DNA of 64,000 nucleotides from Ignavibacteria bacterium (GTDB lineage Bacteria; Bacteroidota; Ignavibacteria; Tepidaquicellales; Tepidaquicellaceae): NCBI GenBank assembly GCA_019187405.1, contig JABAQZ010000017.1, positions 1 to 64,000 of the forward strand, read 5' to 3'. Shown piece by piece: positions 18,273 to 28,204 of this stretch (position 1 is its first letter; each line of letters starts with the position of its first letter). The notes under the pieces were generated by a model. It saw only the letters and a program-made list of their open reading frames with translations, ran no database searches and was not told where the DNA came from. The position numbers and the translations under genes were made by a program.

Positions 18273-19556
18273 CTATCCGTAAATTCCTCTGAGCTTCAAT
18301 ACTCTGGAAACCTTATCGATAGCATGTATGTATGCTCCGAGTCTGAATGTTGTATTATACTTCTGTGCAGTAATATATACCTGCTCAAACGCTTCAGTCA
18401 TCATTCTGTTAAGTCTGCTGTTTACGTCGTCTTCATCCCAGAAGTAGCCGATTCTGTCTTGAACCCATTCAAGATAAGAAACAATAACACCGCCGGAATT
18501 TGCAAGAATGTCTGGAATAACTCTTATACCGTTATTCCATATAATCTCATCTGCATCGGCAGAAATCGGTCCGTTTGCACCTTCTACTATCAACTTAGCC
18601 TTGATCTTATCTGCATTAGCGCCGGTAATCTGATCTTCTTTTGCTGCTGGAACAAGTATGTCACATTTCAGCTGAAGCAGTTCATCATTTGTAACAGGTG
18701 TACCAAAATTTCCTCCTTCAAGAGTCTTATTCTTAGCGCAATATTCTATAGCTTTTTTAATGTCTATGCCTTTCGGGTCATGATATCCGCCTGAAATATC
18801 GCTTATGGCAATTATCTTCACGCCTTTTTCGTTTAACAGTTGCGCGCTGACAGAGCCGACATTTCCAAATCCCTGAACAACACAGGTAGTTGTCGAAGGA
18901 TCAATGTTTTCTCTTTTTAATGAAGCCATAGTGGCAATCATAACGCCTCTGCCGGTTGCTTCTCTTCTGCCTCTCGAGCCGCCGATAATTATAGGTTTGC
19001 CGGTAACGACACCTGTAACTGTTTCTTTTTTATGCATACTGTAAGTATCCATTATCCATGCCATAATCTGTTCATTCGTATTCATATCCGGAGCAGGTAT
19101 GTCCGAATCCGGTCCGAATATTTCGAGCAGATTTACGGTGTATCTTCTGGTTATGAGTTCAAGCTCTCTCATAGAAAGTTTTGACGGATCGCATTTTACT
19201 GCACCTTTAGCTCCGCCGAACGGAATGTTTGCAATTGCGCATTTCCATGACATCCACGAAGCAAGAGCTTTTACTTCTTCAATATCCACATCAGGTGCAT
19301 AACGAATTCCGCCTTTTGAAGGTCCGAGAATGTTATCGTGAATTACTCTGTATCCTTCAAATACTTCAAGCTTTCCGTTGTCCATTGTTACCGGAATGGA
19401 AACTATAACTTGTTTGACAGGATTTGCAAGATAGTTGTAAAGTCCTTCGTCTAAATTGTATAATTCGCAGGCTTTGTCAAACCTTATCATCATTGATTCA
19501 AAAGGATTTGCTTCTCCTTTTCTGTAAGGGGCTGGTTCTTTGTAATCTTCAGGCAT
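18273..19556 (-). CDS. gdhA: Glutamate dehydrogenase
   Basis: A 427-residue Glu/Leu/Phe/Val dehydrogenase converting glutamate to 2-oxoglutarate and ammonia. The substrate domain has KGGIRYAPDV and the catalytic Lys in PFGGAKGAV; PAPDMNTNEQIMAWIMDTY follows. The Rossmann domain has VVQGFGNVGS (about residues 226-235) and the coenzyme region ends in GANGPISADAD. Length and motifs match the hexameric catabolic/RocG-like type. A Bacteroidetes-type promoter lies about 42 bp upstream. Confidence 0.95.
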   Translation of the reverse strand: MPEDYKEPAPYRKGEANPFESMMIRFDKACELYNLDEGLYNYLANPVKQVIVSIPVTMDNGKLEVFEGYRVIHDNILGPSKGGIRYAPDVDIEEVKALASWMSWKCAIANIPFGGAKGAVKCDPSKLSMRELELITRRYTVNLLEIFGPDSDIPAPDMNTNEQIMAWIMDTYSMHKKETVTGVVTGKPIIIGGSRGRREATGRGVMIATMASLKRENIDPSTTTCVVQGFGNVGSVSAQLLNEKGVKIIAISDISGGYHDPKGIDIKKAIEYCAKNKTLEGGNFGTPVTNDELLQLKCDILVPAAKEDQITGANADKIKAKLIVEGANGPISADADEIIWNNGIRVIPDILANSGGVIVSYLEWVQDRIGYFWDEDDVNSRLNRMMTEAFEQVYITAQKYNTTFRLGAYIHAIDKVSRVLKLRGIYG

Positions 19557-19879
19557 TAATGTAATTTAAAATGTTATGAAATGTTCGTTTTTACATTCAA
19601 AATTAATATAATGCATTTGCTTTATCAAGACAGTTTAAACTGCAGCAATTATGTTTTTAACACTATTTCTTATGATTTTTATCACCTATTTTAACTTCCA
19701 TTAATCTTATAGCAGTATTAAATTCGATAACACGGTCCGGATGAAAGCGTTATAAGTAACTTTTCCATTAAAATTCTTATTCATTTTTTTACAAAAATGA
19801 TTCTCAACTCCTAAGTCCTCGAAAATAGTTAATATTATAAGTGTCAAAACATTTTTTTATAAACTAAAATAAACTAAAA
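19557..19879. other. Divergent intergenic region gdhA / 19880 gene
   Basis: 323 bp between two divergent genes. The gdhA promoter lies at 19598-19628. The + strand half is AT-rich and contains no clear TAnnTTTG match before 19880. Confidence 0.5.
19598..19628 (-). promoter_or_regulatory. Bacteroidetes-type promoter for gdhA
   Basis: Read on the - strand: TTG (19628-19626), 20 bp, TAATTTTG (19605-19598). Spacing and both elements equal those of the glgA promoter. The gdhA ATG is 41 bp downstream. Confidence 0.6.
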
Positions 19880-20362
19880 ATGAAAAAGCAAAAAAAAGAA
19901 GAATCAAACAAAGTTCTTCGTCTCGGTCCTGCATCAAGTATTAAAGATCCTTTTAAATTTTTATACAATGACGACCTTGGATTGTATTTCCTTGATAATT
20001 ATCCGGAAGATGCAATAATTAAATTTGATAATTTGAAAATTGGAAATATCAGATATGATTCATATAATTCAATTTATTCATATTGCTCTGTCGAATTTGA
20101 AGATAAAATTTATACTTCAAATATTTACTTTGATGTTGAATTACTTTACGGGACGCTTCTGAATTTAAGAATGATTGCCGAAAAAAGATCTGCCAAACTG
20201 TTGAAAGAAATTTTTCATTCTTCATCTTTTGCTCATGATGTTAAATTTCAAAATTCTCCTTTGACTTTTGCGGGTAATGCCATTCTTCTGCTGCCGGAAG
20301 ATTGTATGTCAATTGATGAAATTCCTCTTTACGTTAATGACATTATTGCGGTAACGTTGTAA
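19880..20362 (+). CDS. Hypothetical protein
   Basis: A 160-residue cytoplasmic-looking protein I cannot assign. It has a Lys-rich N-terminus, many aromatic residues, no signal peptide and no membrane helix. It looks alpha/beta (LRMIAEKRSAKLLKEIF helix near 97-113; C-terminal strands). It is a single-gene unit closed by a good intrinsic terminator at 20534, which supports it as a real gene. Confidence 0.55.
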   Translation: MKKQKKEESNKVLRLGPASSIKDPFKFLYNDDLGLYFLDNYPEDAIIKFDNLKIGNIRYDSYNSIYSYCSVEFEDKIYTSNIYFDVELLYGTLLNLRMIAEKRSAKLLKEIFHSSSFAHDVKFQNSPLTFAGNAILLLPEDCMSIDEIPLYVNDIIAVTL

Positions 20363-20533
20363 TTTATGATTTATCATAAACACTTGTATCAAATACAGCA
20401 AACCCATCAATTTTCAAAGATGCATTAATGATACAGTAATGTAAATTATTTATTGATGTATTATTTTAAATCAATTGAACAGATGAAATATCTTTATAAA
20501 AAGAGACTGAGCATAAATCAGCAATTGATATTT

Positions 20534-20557
20534 GCCGAATGAGTTCGGCTTTTTTTT
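20534..20557 (+). terminator. Intrinsic terminator
   Basis: Stem GCCGAA / TTCGGC with loop TGAG (20534-20549) followed directly by eight T. It lies 170 bp downstream of the 160-residue gene, on its strand. Confidence 0.75.
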
Positions 20558-20660
20558 AATTTTAGTTTAAAAGATAAAAAAGTTTAGTGACTATTGTCAG
20601 ATTTTTAAGCAGAGATTTAAAGCAGATTAAATGTAGTCATTGTAAAATTAAAAATTCAGA

Positions 20661-21335
20661 TTAAGCTGATGAAATTATGTATTTTCCATCTTCTAACGGT
20701 AAATTCATGACGGCACCAGTGTTTAATATTATTTTCAATTGAAATATCTCCGCCTCCTGACAATCCGGAAACCATTTTCGTCCTTCGTTTACAATAATTA
20801 ACAATCCATCCTCATTACCGGCTGCTTCAAATGTTTTCATGTCTCCGCTGAAATGAGGTATGCTCAATTTTTCATTCAACAGTTGGAATGTATTGCCGAC
20901 ATCTTTAACCGGAAGTCCGATTTCACTTACATTTATAATGCTTTCAATATCGAATTTCTTAAAAGTATCATTTCTTAAATTATGTCTTGCTATAAATTCG
21001 ACAATGTTTCCGGCAGCATCATAAAAATAAAAAGAATGGGCATTCCATGAAATAAAATTAAATTCATCCTCGCCGTTTAAAGGTATAAGCATTATGTCTT
21101 TTGACTTAATCCATTCTTTAGCTTCCAAAAATATATTCGAAGGTATGTTGAATGCAAAGTGATAAAATGGTTTAACCGAATCACGAATTTGAATAAACCT
21201 GACAATTGATTCGCCTGCTTCAAAAGACAACTCTTCACGGCTGAAGTTTATCAAGTTAAATCCGAGCTTATCGATGTAAAATTTTTTTAAACTTTCCGGA
21301 TCGGAAGTATAAAGAAAAATTTCCTTTATAAACAT
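20661..21335 (-). CDS. VOC/glyoxalase-superfamily protein
   Basis: A 224-residue protein. The first half has the betaalphabetabetabeta pattern of VOC proteins: FLYTSDPESLKKFYIDKLGF at the start and SFYFYDAAGNIVEFIARH at residues 105-122. The second half starts a similar unit (VSEIGLPVKDVGNTFQLLNEKL), so two half-modules probably form one active site. Metal-ligand positions are partly conserved (H and E in NIVEF). Substrate unknown. A TATATTTG element at 21365-21358 on the - strand, 22 bp before the start, could be its -7 box. Confidence 0.7.
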   Translation of the reverse strand: MFIKEIFLYTSDPESLKKFYIDKLGFNLINFSREELSFEAGESIVRFIQIRDSVKPFYHFAFNIPSNIFLEAKEWIKSKDIMLIPLNGEDEFNFISWNAHSFYFYDAAGNIVEFIARHNLRNDTFKKFDIESIINVSEIGLPVKDVGNTFQLLNEKLSIPHFSGDMKTFEAAGNEDGLLIIVNEGRKWFPDCQEAEIFQLKIILNTGAVMNLPLEDGKYIISSA

Positions 21336-21397
21336 TTATGATTGTTTTATTTTCAGTCAAATATAAGAAAATTAAACAGAAAAATTTCAGTACATAA

Positions 21398-21819
21398 ATG
21401 CAGATTTATCAAAAAGAATTTTATCTAAATCAAAGAAAAAGAGGATTTCATATAATTACAAATGAAATCTTAAGCAATCTGCCGGAAATTTCGGCAATTA
21501 ATACCGGCATGCTCAATGTCTTTATAAACATACTTCAGCTTCACTTACAATAAATGAAAATGCAGATCCAGATGTAAGAGAGGATTTTGAAACGCATTTT
21601 AACACAGCCGTTCCGGAAAATGCAGGACACTATCTGCATACTGCAGAAGGTCCTGATGACATGACGTCACACATAAAATCTTCACTGCTTGGATGCAGCT
21701 TAAACATTCCCGTAAAAAATGGAAGCCTGAATCTCGGAACATGGCAGGGGGTTTATCTTTGCGAGCACAGAAACAACGGCGGCAGAAGGAAAATCGTATT
21801 GACTCTGTCCGGTATGTAA
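21398..21819 (+). pseudogene. yjbQ: YjbQ-family protein, single-base frameshift
   Basis: The first frame reads MQIYQKEF...GFHIITNEIL to residue 43, then the homologous sequence continues one frame over as [24 protein letters not shown] ... [12 protein letters not shown] ... [15 protein letters not shown] to the stop at 21819. The break is at 21527-21529; adding one base restores a 140-residue protein, the normal YjbQ (UPF0047, secondary thiamine-phosphate synthase-like) length. Every motif survives, so this is either a very recent mutation or a sequencing/assembly error, not old decay. Confidence 0.8.
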
Positions 21820-21867
21820 GTATTTTTCTCATACTAATTCGGCATATAAATTTGTAAATTAATCTCA

Positions 21868-23187
21868 ATGAAAAGCGTATCACTGCATACCCTAGGCTGT
21901 AAGCTTAATTACAGTGAAACTTCGACGATAGCAAAAGATTTTGATTCAAAAGGTTTCATTCTGAAAAATTACGGAGAACCTTCGGACATTTTCGTGCTTA
22001 ATACATGCTCCGTAACAGAAAATGCCGACAAAGAATGCAGACAAATTGTAAGAAGCATTTTAAGAAATAAACCCGATACCTATGTCATTGTAACAGGATG
22101 TTATGCGCAGCTTCAGCCGGATGAAATTGCTCAAATCGAAGGCGTTGATCTTGTACTCGGCATATCCGAGAAAATGAAGCTGTTTGATTACATCGATAAT
22201 TTTCAGAAGAAAGAACTCTCATGTATATTCAGGTCTCCGGTGGAAAATGCAACCGGCTTTGGTGAAGCATTTTCGGCTGATACCGATTCGCGAACCAGAG
22301 CATTTCTGAAGATTCAGGACGGTTGTGATTACAAATGCACTTTCTGCACAATTCCTTTTGCACGCGGAAAATCAAGAAGTCTTGATCTGAAAAATGTAAT
22401 TTTAAATGCAAAGAAAATTATTGATTCGGGATATAAGGAAATCATTCTTACCGGAGTCAATACTGGTGATTACAATTTCAAAAACGGAAGCAAAATCTTA
22501 AAGCTTATTGATGTACTGTATGAACTTGGCAAACTTGAAATCGAGCGTATACGCATTAGTTCAATCGAGCCGAATCTGCTTTCTGATGAAATTATTTCAT
22601 TTGCAAAATCTTCGGAGAAATTCTGCAAACACTTTCATATACCTCTTCAAAGCGGCGACGGCGACATTCTGAAATTAATGAAGCGAAGATATAATCCCGA
22701 TTATTATTTTGATTTAATCGATAGACTTAATGATGAAATTCCTTCCGTCGGAATCGGAGTGGATGTGATAACGGGTTTTCCTGGTGAAACTGAAAAGCAA
22801 TTCAGGAATACTCTTGATTTTCTGAATTCACTTAACATCAGTTATTTGCATGTATTTACTTTTTCTGAGAGAAGAGATACAGAGGCATTAAAGTTGATGG
22901 GAAGAGTGGATGTGAGAGAAAGGAGAAACAGGACAGAGATTCTTCGCAGGTTTTCTGACAGCAGGAGATTTGATTTTTATTCAAAGCATATCGGAAGCAG
23001 ACAGGAAGTTTTGTTTGAAGCAAAAAACAAAAACGGATTTGCCGAAGGATACACATCAAATTACATAAGAGTCAAAGCAGAATCGAATGAGGAACTTGAG
23101 AATAAAATATGCAATGTAATTTTAAAAGAAGCTGACGGCGTGAATCCGGTTTCAGCTGAATTAATAAAGGAGAAAAATTATGCCTGA
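21868..23187 (+). CDS. mtaB: tRNA t6A37 methylthiotransferase MtaB
   Basis: A 439-residue radical-SAM methylthiotransferase that makes ms2t6A at position 37 of ANN-decoding tRNAs. The N-terminal UPF0004 domain has TLGCKLNYSET and CSVTENADKECRQ plus GCYAQL, giving the three auxiliary-cluster cysteines. The radical-SAM motif is CDYKCTFC (CxxxCxxC) near residues 153-160, followed by TIPFARGKSRS. A TRAM-like C-terminus follows. A TAAATTTG element at 21847-21854 may be its -7 box. It overlaps preA by 8 bp. Confidence 0.92.
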   Translation: MKSVSLHTLGCKLNYSETSTIAKDFDSKGFILKNYGEPSDIFVLNTCSVTENADKECRQIVRSILRNKPDTYVIVTGCYAQLQPDEIAQIEGVDLVLGISEKMKLFDYIDNFQKKELSCIFRSPVENATGFGEAFSADTDSRTRAFLKIQDGCDYKCTFCTIPFARGKSRSLDLKNVILNAKKIIDSGYKEIILTGVNTGDYNFKNGSKILKLIDVLYELGKLEIERIRISSIEPNLLSDEIISFAKSSEKFCKHFHIPLQSGDGDILKLMKRRYNPDYYFDLIDRLNDEIPSVGIGVDVITGFPGETEKQFRNTLDFLNSLNISYLHVFTFSERRDTEALKLMGRVDVRERRNRTEILRRFSDSRRFDFYSKHIGSRQEVLFEAKNKNGFAEGYTSNYIRVKAESNEELENKICNVILKEADGVNPVSAELIKEKNYA

Positions 23188-24505
23188 CTTATCAGTAAAC
23201 TTTGCTGGGATAAAATCACCTAATCCATTCTGGCTCGCATCAGCGCCTCCAACGAATTCCGGTTATCAGGTGATGAAAGCTTTTGAAGCCGGCTGGGGCG
23301 GCGCTGTTTGGAAAACTCTCGGCGTTCCGATTGTTAATGTTTCCAGCAGATATGGCAGCGTCAATTACAGAGACAGCCGCATGATTGGATTCAACAATAT
23401 CGAATTAATCACTGACCGTCCGCTTAAAGATAATCTCAAAGAAATTGAAGAAGTAAAAAAATATTTTCCTGAACATGCGGTAATAACGTCTCTGATGGTG
23501 GAGTCAAGAAAAGAATGGCATCAGATAGTGAAAGATGCAGAGAATGCAGGCGCCGATGGACATGAACTTAACTTCGGATGTCCGCACGGAATGTGCGAGA
23601 GAGGAATGGGCTCTGCTGTCGGACAGGAACCTGAAGTCCTTAAAATAATCGTCGGCTGGGTAAAAGAAGTTGCCACAAAGCCCGTAATAGTAAAACTTAC
23701 TCCAAATATAAGTGATATAACCGAGCCAGCCATTGCCGCAAAACAAGGAGGAGCAGATGCAATATCTCTCATAAATACTATTCAAAGCATTGTAGGAGTT
23801 GATCTCGATAATTTCGTACCTTATCCAGTTGTTGACGGGAACAGCACAAACGGAGGATACTGCGGACCTGCAGTTAAACCTATTGCGCTTAACATGGTAA
23901 AAAACTGCGCCCAGCATCCGGAAGTCAGTCTTCCTGTTTCCGGAATCGGCGGTATAGAAAACTGGAGAGATGCGGTAGAATATATTTTACTTGGAGCAGC
24001 TACGGTTCAGGTTTGCACGGCAGTTATGCATTACGGTTTTGGAATCATAAGAGAGATTATTCCAGGATTTGAATCGTATATGACAAGCAAAGGTTTTAAA
24101 TCGGTCAGTGATATGACAGGCAGGGCTTTACCAAATGTAACCAACTGGGAAAACCTGAATCTTGATTACAAGATCATTGCTGAAATCAATAAAGACAAAT
24201 GCATCGGTTGCCAGCTTTGTTATATAGCCTGTGAAGACGGAGCGCATCAGGCAATTGGAGTCGGACAAAATGGAACCCGTGTACCATTTATAATTGAAGA
24301 AAATTGTGTCGGTTGTAATTTGTGCTCTCTTGTTTGTCCCGTTGAAAACTGTATTACAATGGTGAGAAAAGATGACGGAAAAAAAATTGAATCCTGGAAA
24401 GACAGAACTAAATCAGGAAGAATTCCAACAACATTTAACGATCCGCTTGCCGGAGGCATTCATCATAAAGTACCGGAACCTCAAAAAGCCTTGAAATCAA
24501 AATAA
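23180..24505 (+). CDS. preA: Dihydropyrimidine dehydrogenase subunit PreA-like
   Basis: A 441-residue fusion of a dihydroorotate/dihydropyrimidine dehydrogenase FMN barrel (residues 1-320; NPFWLASAPPTNSG, NFGCPHGMCERGMGSAVGQ, VKLTPNISDI, GIGGIENWRDAVEYILLGA) with two [4Fe-4S] motifs at the C-terminus (CIGCQLCYIACE and CVGCNLCSLVCP). This is the architecture of PreA, which with PreT reduces uracil and thymine. No preT is in the window, so the electron partner is elsewhere or different. RBS GGAG lies 9 bp upstream inside mtaB. Confidence 0.88.
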   Translation: MPDLSVNFAGIKSPNPFWLASAPPTNSGYQVMKAFEAGWGGAVWKTLGVPIVNVSSRYGSVNYRDSRMIGFNNIELITDRPLKDNLKEIEEVKKYFPEHAVITSLMVESRKEWHQIVKDAENAGADGHELNFGCPHGMCERGMGSAVGQEPEVLKIIVGWVKEVATKPVIVKLTPNISDITEPAIAAKQGGADAISLINTIQSIVGVDLDNFVPYPVVDGNSTNGGYCGPAVKPIALNMVKNCAQHPEVSLPVSGIGGIENWRDAVEYILLGAATVQVCTAVMHYGFGIIREIIPGFESYMTSKGFKSVSDMTGRALPNVTNWENLNLDYKIIAEINKDKCIGCQLCYIACEDGAHQAIGVGQNGTRVPFIIEENCVGCNLCSLVCPVENCITMVRKDDGKKIESWKDRTKSGRIPTTFNDPLAGGIHHKVPEPQKALKSK

Positions 24506-24992
24506 TTGCTGAATTTAATTGATCACGGTTTTTCAGAAAAATAATTGTTTTGATTAATTCACATCCTCGATTCAGTCAGGCTTTATATTTATAAGCAAGC
24601 GCTGCAAAAAACTCAAAGCATTCAGAGAGAAATAATTGATGATTTATATTTTTCGTTATTAAGGCTTAAACTTTTTATATCTCTGTGATGAATTAATAAC
24701 ACAGTTTAAGTAAAATTTTCTAAAAAGCGGAGGACTGTTTTTTTGTTACTTAGAATGCTTCGTAACAGTTTTACTCTGAGCAGCACTGAGTTTTTTAAAT
24801 CTTTATACTTTGAAACTATGTGATAATTATTGCAAATCAGAATTTAGTTTTATTTTTATGATTAACTGTATTAATAAATTGAAAAATTTCTTTTTTCAAA
24901 TTTATAATATAAAGGTTTTGAAAAGGTTTAATGTATGGTTTATCTTTATAATATTACATTAAATCAAATAATACTTAAAGATTGAAAACATT
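24506..24992. other. Non-coding stretch
   Basis: About 490 bp, very AT-rich, with no ORF of coding character and no convincing terminator. It leads into the decayed gene that follows. Confidence 0.4.
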
Positions 24993-25376
24993 TTGCATTG
25001 TACCATTGTTCTTCGATTCCGTTGTTTTTACAACTTCGACAGGAAAGGATTTTGCACTGGCAAATTCAGTGGAACTGCAGGACGGTGCAGAACATTAATA
25101 ATCGCTTATGCTGGTATTGAAGAAGCAGACAATGCAATACCTTCAATTGTTACTCAGGCATACATTATCGAAATACTTGCAACATACGACGAAACATCTG
25201 ATGTATTTACGATTGATTTGAGTTTAAATAGCAGTAACAGTCTTCCAATACAATAACCATCAGACCGGATTTAGATAATACTGGAGAAATAATTGCGCGA
25301 AAAAATACTGCAGGTATAATTAATAATATAGATGCAGATTATCTTATTGTTGACGGAAGACACTGATCTAAAATGC
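24985..25376 (+). pseudogene. Decayed gene, probably exported protein
   Basis: Three short protein-like pieces lie in successive frames: VVFTTSTGKDFALANSVEL up to a stop near 25098, then LIIAYAGIEEADNAIPS ... AYIIEILATYDETSDVFTIDL up to 25256, then IRPDLDNTGEIIARKN ... DADYLIVDGRH to about 25365. Each is of coding-like composition but broken by frameshifts and stops. I infer one degenerate gene; the family is not recognised. The nearby 1-kb gap between preA and the FkbM gene fits a locus losing a gene. Confidence 0.4.
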
Positions 25377-25499
25377 AAAATGTTGGTTGACGTAACCGAT
25401 GCAGCTTAAACAGATAACAATTCTTCCAATTTTAAAGCAGTCGCTAAACTTTGAATGCTAAGGTGCATTTAATTTTAAAATGCAACAACGATAAGTTTT

Positions 25500-26333
25500 T
25501 TAAACTTTGCTCACACAAAAAATATTTGAAGGTATTTCATCTTTCGGACTGACTTTATTCAGCTTCATGTCAAATATTTCGTAATTTTTGTTAAAGACGA
25601 AATCAAAAATTTTTCTGTCCTCGTTAGTTTCAATGATGAGGACAGGTTTATATTTGTCGATAGTTTTATCCGCACCTTGTAGTATATCATATTCTATCCC
25701 GTCAACATCAATTTTTATCAAATCACATCTGCTAATTTTATTTTCATTTACAAAATCATCAACTGAAATTATTTCTACCACTGGATTTATGCCGTTGTTT
25801 TTTTCCCGGCTGATGTTTGATGAAGTCCCAGCAAATTGAAATTCAGCTTGACCGCTGGCTCTGCCGACAGCATAATTATGATGTCTGATGATATTCTGAA
25901 GATTGTTGGAGTTTATGGATTTTTTAAAACAACTATAAACGGAAGGATTCGGCTCGAAGCTATAAACCATACCGTCGTTTTTGCAGATCGTATTTGCCCA
26001 AACAAGAGATAGATAACCGAAGTTAGCTCCGATGTCAAAAACAACTGCATCGTTGTCTTTTACTTTATGCGAAAGCAGGCTTAATGAATTTCTAAGCAAC
26101 GTATTCTCAATGCCTTTGTTACTTGCCTTTTCAGCAGACTTAATTGAGGCATTAAAAATAAAATCCACCGGATAACCCGAATATTCTCGAGTTACTCTCA
26201 CTTCCATTGATTTAAATCCGCTATCTGAACGCAGAAATTTATCCCTCAAAGGTTTTAGAAGAGTACTTTTACCGATTCCGTTTATTATGTTTTTTGGTAA
26301 AATCTCATACAGCTTGAAAATAAATTTGCTCAT
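25500..26333 (-). CDS. FkbM-family methyltransferase
   Basis: A 277-residue SAM-dependent methyltransferase. Motif I is VFDIGANFGYLSL (about residues 96-108), the acidic residue of motif II is SFEPNPS, and the FkbM signature DLIKIDVDGIEYDILQGA lies at about 203-220. Members methylate hydroxyls on sugars, glycans or small molecules; the target cannot be inferred since no glycan cluster surrounds it. It stands alone. Confidence 0.85.
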   Translation of the reverse strand: MSKFIFKLYEILPKNIINGIGKSTLLKPLRDKFLRSDSGFKSMEVRVTREYSGYPVDFIFNASIKSAEKASNKGIENTLLRNSLSLLSHKVKDNDAVVFDIGANFGYLSLVWANTICKNDGMVYSFEPNPSVYSCFKKSINSNNLQNIIRHHNYAVGRASGQAEFQFAGTSSNISREKNNGINPVVEIISVDDFVNENKISRCDLIKIDVDGIEYDILQGADKTIDKYKPVLIIETNEDRKIFDFVFNKNYEIFDMKLNKVSPKDEIPSNIFCVSKV

Positions 26334-26553
26334 CTAATTAAAACCGCAGGTGTAATTTTTTGTGTGATTTCAACTTAATAAAATTAATTTCAAATAAAAA
26401 GAATGTTATCGCTAATTTCCATCCAGTTTGTGTTTGTTATAAAAAATAAAATACTAAAATTCGCTGTTAAAGCCACAAGAATATGCTTGTTATAAATAGA
26501 ATCAATCTAAGATATTATGATTTAATTTTTTTACGAACGAATCAAATAAATTC

Positions 26554-26982
26554 TTAATATCCAGTCCTAAATGAAATACCAAGATAAACAAATCCAATTG
26601 ACAATAACGTTACTGCAAGAATATGATACGCAAGACTGTTCAGATTTTTTTCGTTCAGTTTGGGAATTAAAAAAAATCTTGCATGAACTCCAAATAAAAT
26701 AGTCATCAGAAGCAATATTAGTTTTAAGTTAAATGTAATATCAAATTGATTTTTGAAACTGAACAGGCTTATCTGATAGTGATAGCCGAGTATGATTCCG
26801 GTAATTACCTGAAGAAGCAATGCGGGAACGCCAATCGGTTCATACTTTTTTTCAAAAGCAAGAATAATCCCGGGATTTTTCTCCCTAAGCGCTTGAGGCA
26901 AAAACCTCAATAACAATATCAAGTGTCCGCCGACCCATACACTTGCGCCTAATACATGAAGAATGGTAATTATTTTAATCAT
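26554..26982 (-). CDS. CopD-like four-helix membrane protein
   Basis: A 142-residue protein with four membrane helices. The start ILHVLGASVWVGGHLILLLRFLP has the His-containing first helix of CopD/DUF2269-type proteins, and PALLLQVITGIILG plus the third helix ending FGVHARFFLIPKL add the other conserved His/Arg. These proteins are thought to bind heme or copper in the membrane. No partner gene is adjacent. Confidence is good for the fold, low for function. Confidence 0.65.
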   Translation of the reverse strand: MIKIITILHVLGASVWVGGHLILLLRFLPQALREKNPGIILAFEKKYEPIGVPALLLQVITGIILGYHYQISLFSFKNQFDITFNLKLILLLMTILFGVHARFFLIPKLNEKNLNSLAYHILAVTLLSIGFVYLGISFRTGY

Positions 26983-27380
26983 AAAATTATTTTAAATATT
27001 TATTTACGCATTTCGATTATTATTTTCCCATAAAATTATTTAACATTGTGAGAATTTTAAATGGACTTCGATAAATCAAAACTTTCTTAATGCTGCTTGG
27101 TTTTTACATCATTGACAAGATTTCCATAAAAAATAACTTTGACTCTATCAAAATAAAATCTCTGTTGTAATTCCCGATTGCAATTCCCGAATAAATAATT
27201 TCACTGTCTGCTTCATTTGCACCGGCAATTGATACGATTTATATCGTGAGAATTCACGCAGCTATTGATCTTTAACTAATTAGCTTCTTTAAGGAACATT
27301 AAATAGATTCTTAAAAAACAATTCAATGAAATTCAACCAAATACATTTCGTGCATTAAAATATTATTATAAATTTTCATC
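26983..27380. other. Non-coding stretch
   Basis: About 400 bp between two - strand genes. No ORF with coding character, hairpin with T-tract or repeat was seen. Confidence 0.4.
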
Positions 27381-28169
27381 TTACTTTAATTTTACCAGTT
27401 TGCCTTTTCGTTTTATTAAGTTTTTATAATCCCATTGGATTTTTTCTGATTTCTTAAGCCAGCGTTTTAATTCTGCTGAATTTATTTCATACTCATCATT
27501 GTAAAATATCGAAGCGTCTTTGAATTTCTCTCCTCTGACTCCAAGTTTCTCTTCGTTAAAGCTTTTTCCGCTCCAGAACATAAGTCTGATACCGGGCTTT
27601 TGTTTGCTGTATCCTACAATGGGATTACCGTTAATAAACCACACAGGATGTCCGTGCCAGATTTTATTTTCTGAATTCGAAAGATATTTGCTGATTTCTC
27701 CGGCAAGTTTATTGCATATTGCTTTATCTCCTATTGTGAGATTATTGTTATAAATTTTAGTTTCGCTTTTAACCGATGATTTGGATTTCGCAAGTGTATT
27801 AACTTTTATCTGACTATTGTCTTCTTTCAGACGAAACATCACAATCCTGCTTATCAAATTCAAAGGTACGCGCTTGTTAAGAGGAAATTGTATTGCTCCT
27901 TTTGAAGTATTGTATTTCGCAAGATCTTTTTTAAAATATTTAATCGGATTCGGCGTCGGATAAAAACCGATATGCTCTTTGTGAACGGCATAGTAAACCA
28001 AAACTTTATTCTGACGGAATGCAGGCATGCCGTAACTTATTGTTTCCGTTATATTCGGTGATACTTTCTTAATTGTTTTGCGCAGCTGCTCAAGAATTAT
28101 TTGAATATGGACTGGAAATAAAGCGTGATAACCGTCAATGTCTTTGAATTTTAATTTACTGCTGTTCAT
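27381..28169 (-). CDS. Tandem DUF1801 protein
   Basis: A 262-residue protein made of two DUF1801 (YdhG-like) units. The first (residues 10-115) has the family block ITETISYGMPAFRQNKVLVYYAVHKEHIGFYP, ending KGAIQFPLNKRVP. After a Ser/Lys linker, the second (145-250) has IWHGHPVWFINGNPIVGYS and GIRLMFWSGKSF. DUF1801 proteins resemble Bacillus Fra/YdhG, reported as an intracellular iron chaperone, but most are uncharacterised. The duplication in one chain is less common than a single domain. Confidence 0.75.
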   Translation of the reverse strand: MNSSKLKFKDIDGYHALFPVHIQIILEQLRKTIKKVSPNITETISYGMPAFRQNKVLVYYAVHKEHIGFYPTPNPIKYFKKDLAKYNTSKGAIQFPLNKRVPLNLISRIVMFRLKEDNSQIKVNTLAKSKSSVKSETKIYNNNLTIGDKAICNKLAGEISKYLSNSENKIWHGHPVWFINGNPIVGYSKQKPGIRLMFWSGKSFNEEKLGVRGEKFKDASIFYNDEYEINSAELKRWLKKSEKIQWDYKNLIKRKGKLVKLK

Positions 28170-28204
28170 ATAAAATTATTCCTGATTGAATTTTTAAAAT
28201 TAAA

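Noticed and set aside
20363-20660. Riboswitch-like structure
   Set aside because: Only the terminator hairpin at 20534 is evident; there is no conserved aptamer pattern that I can identify.
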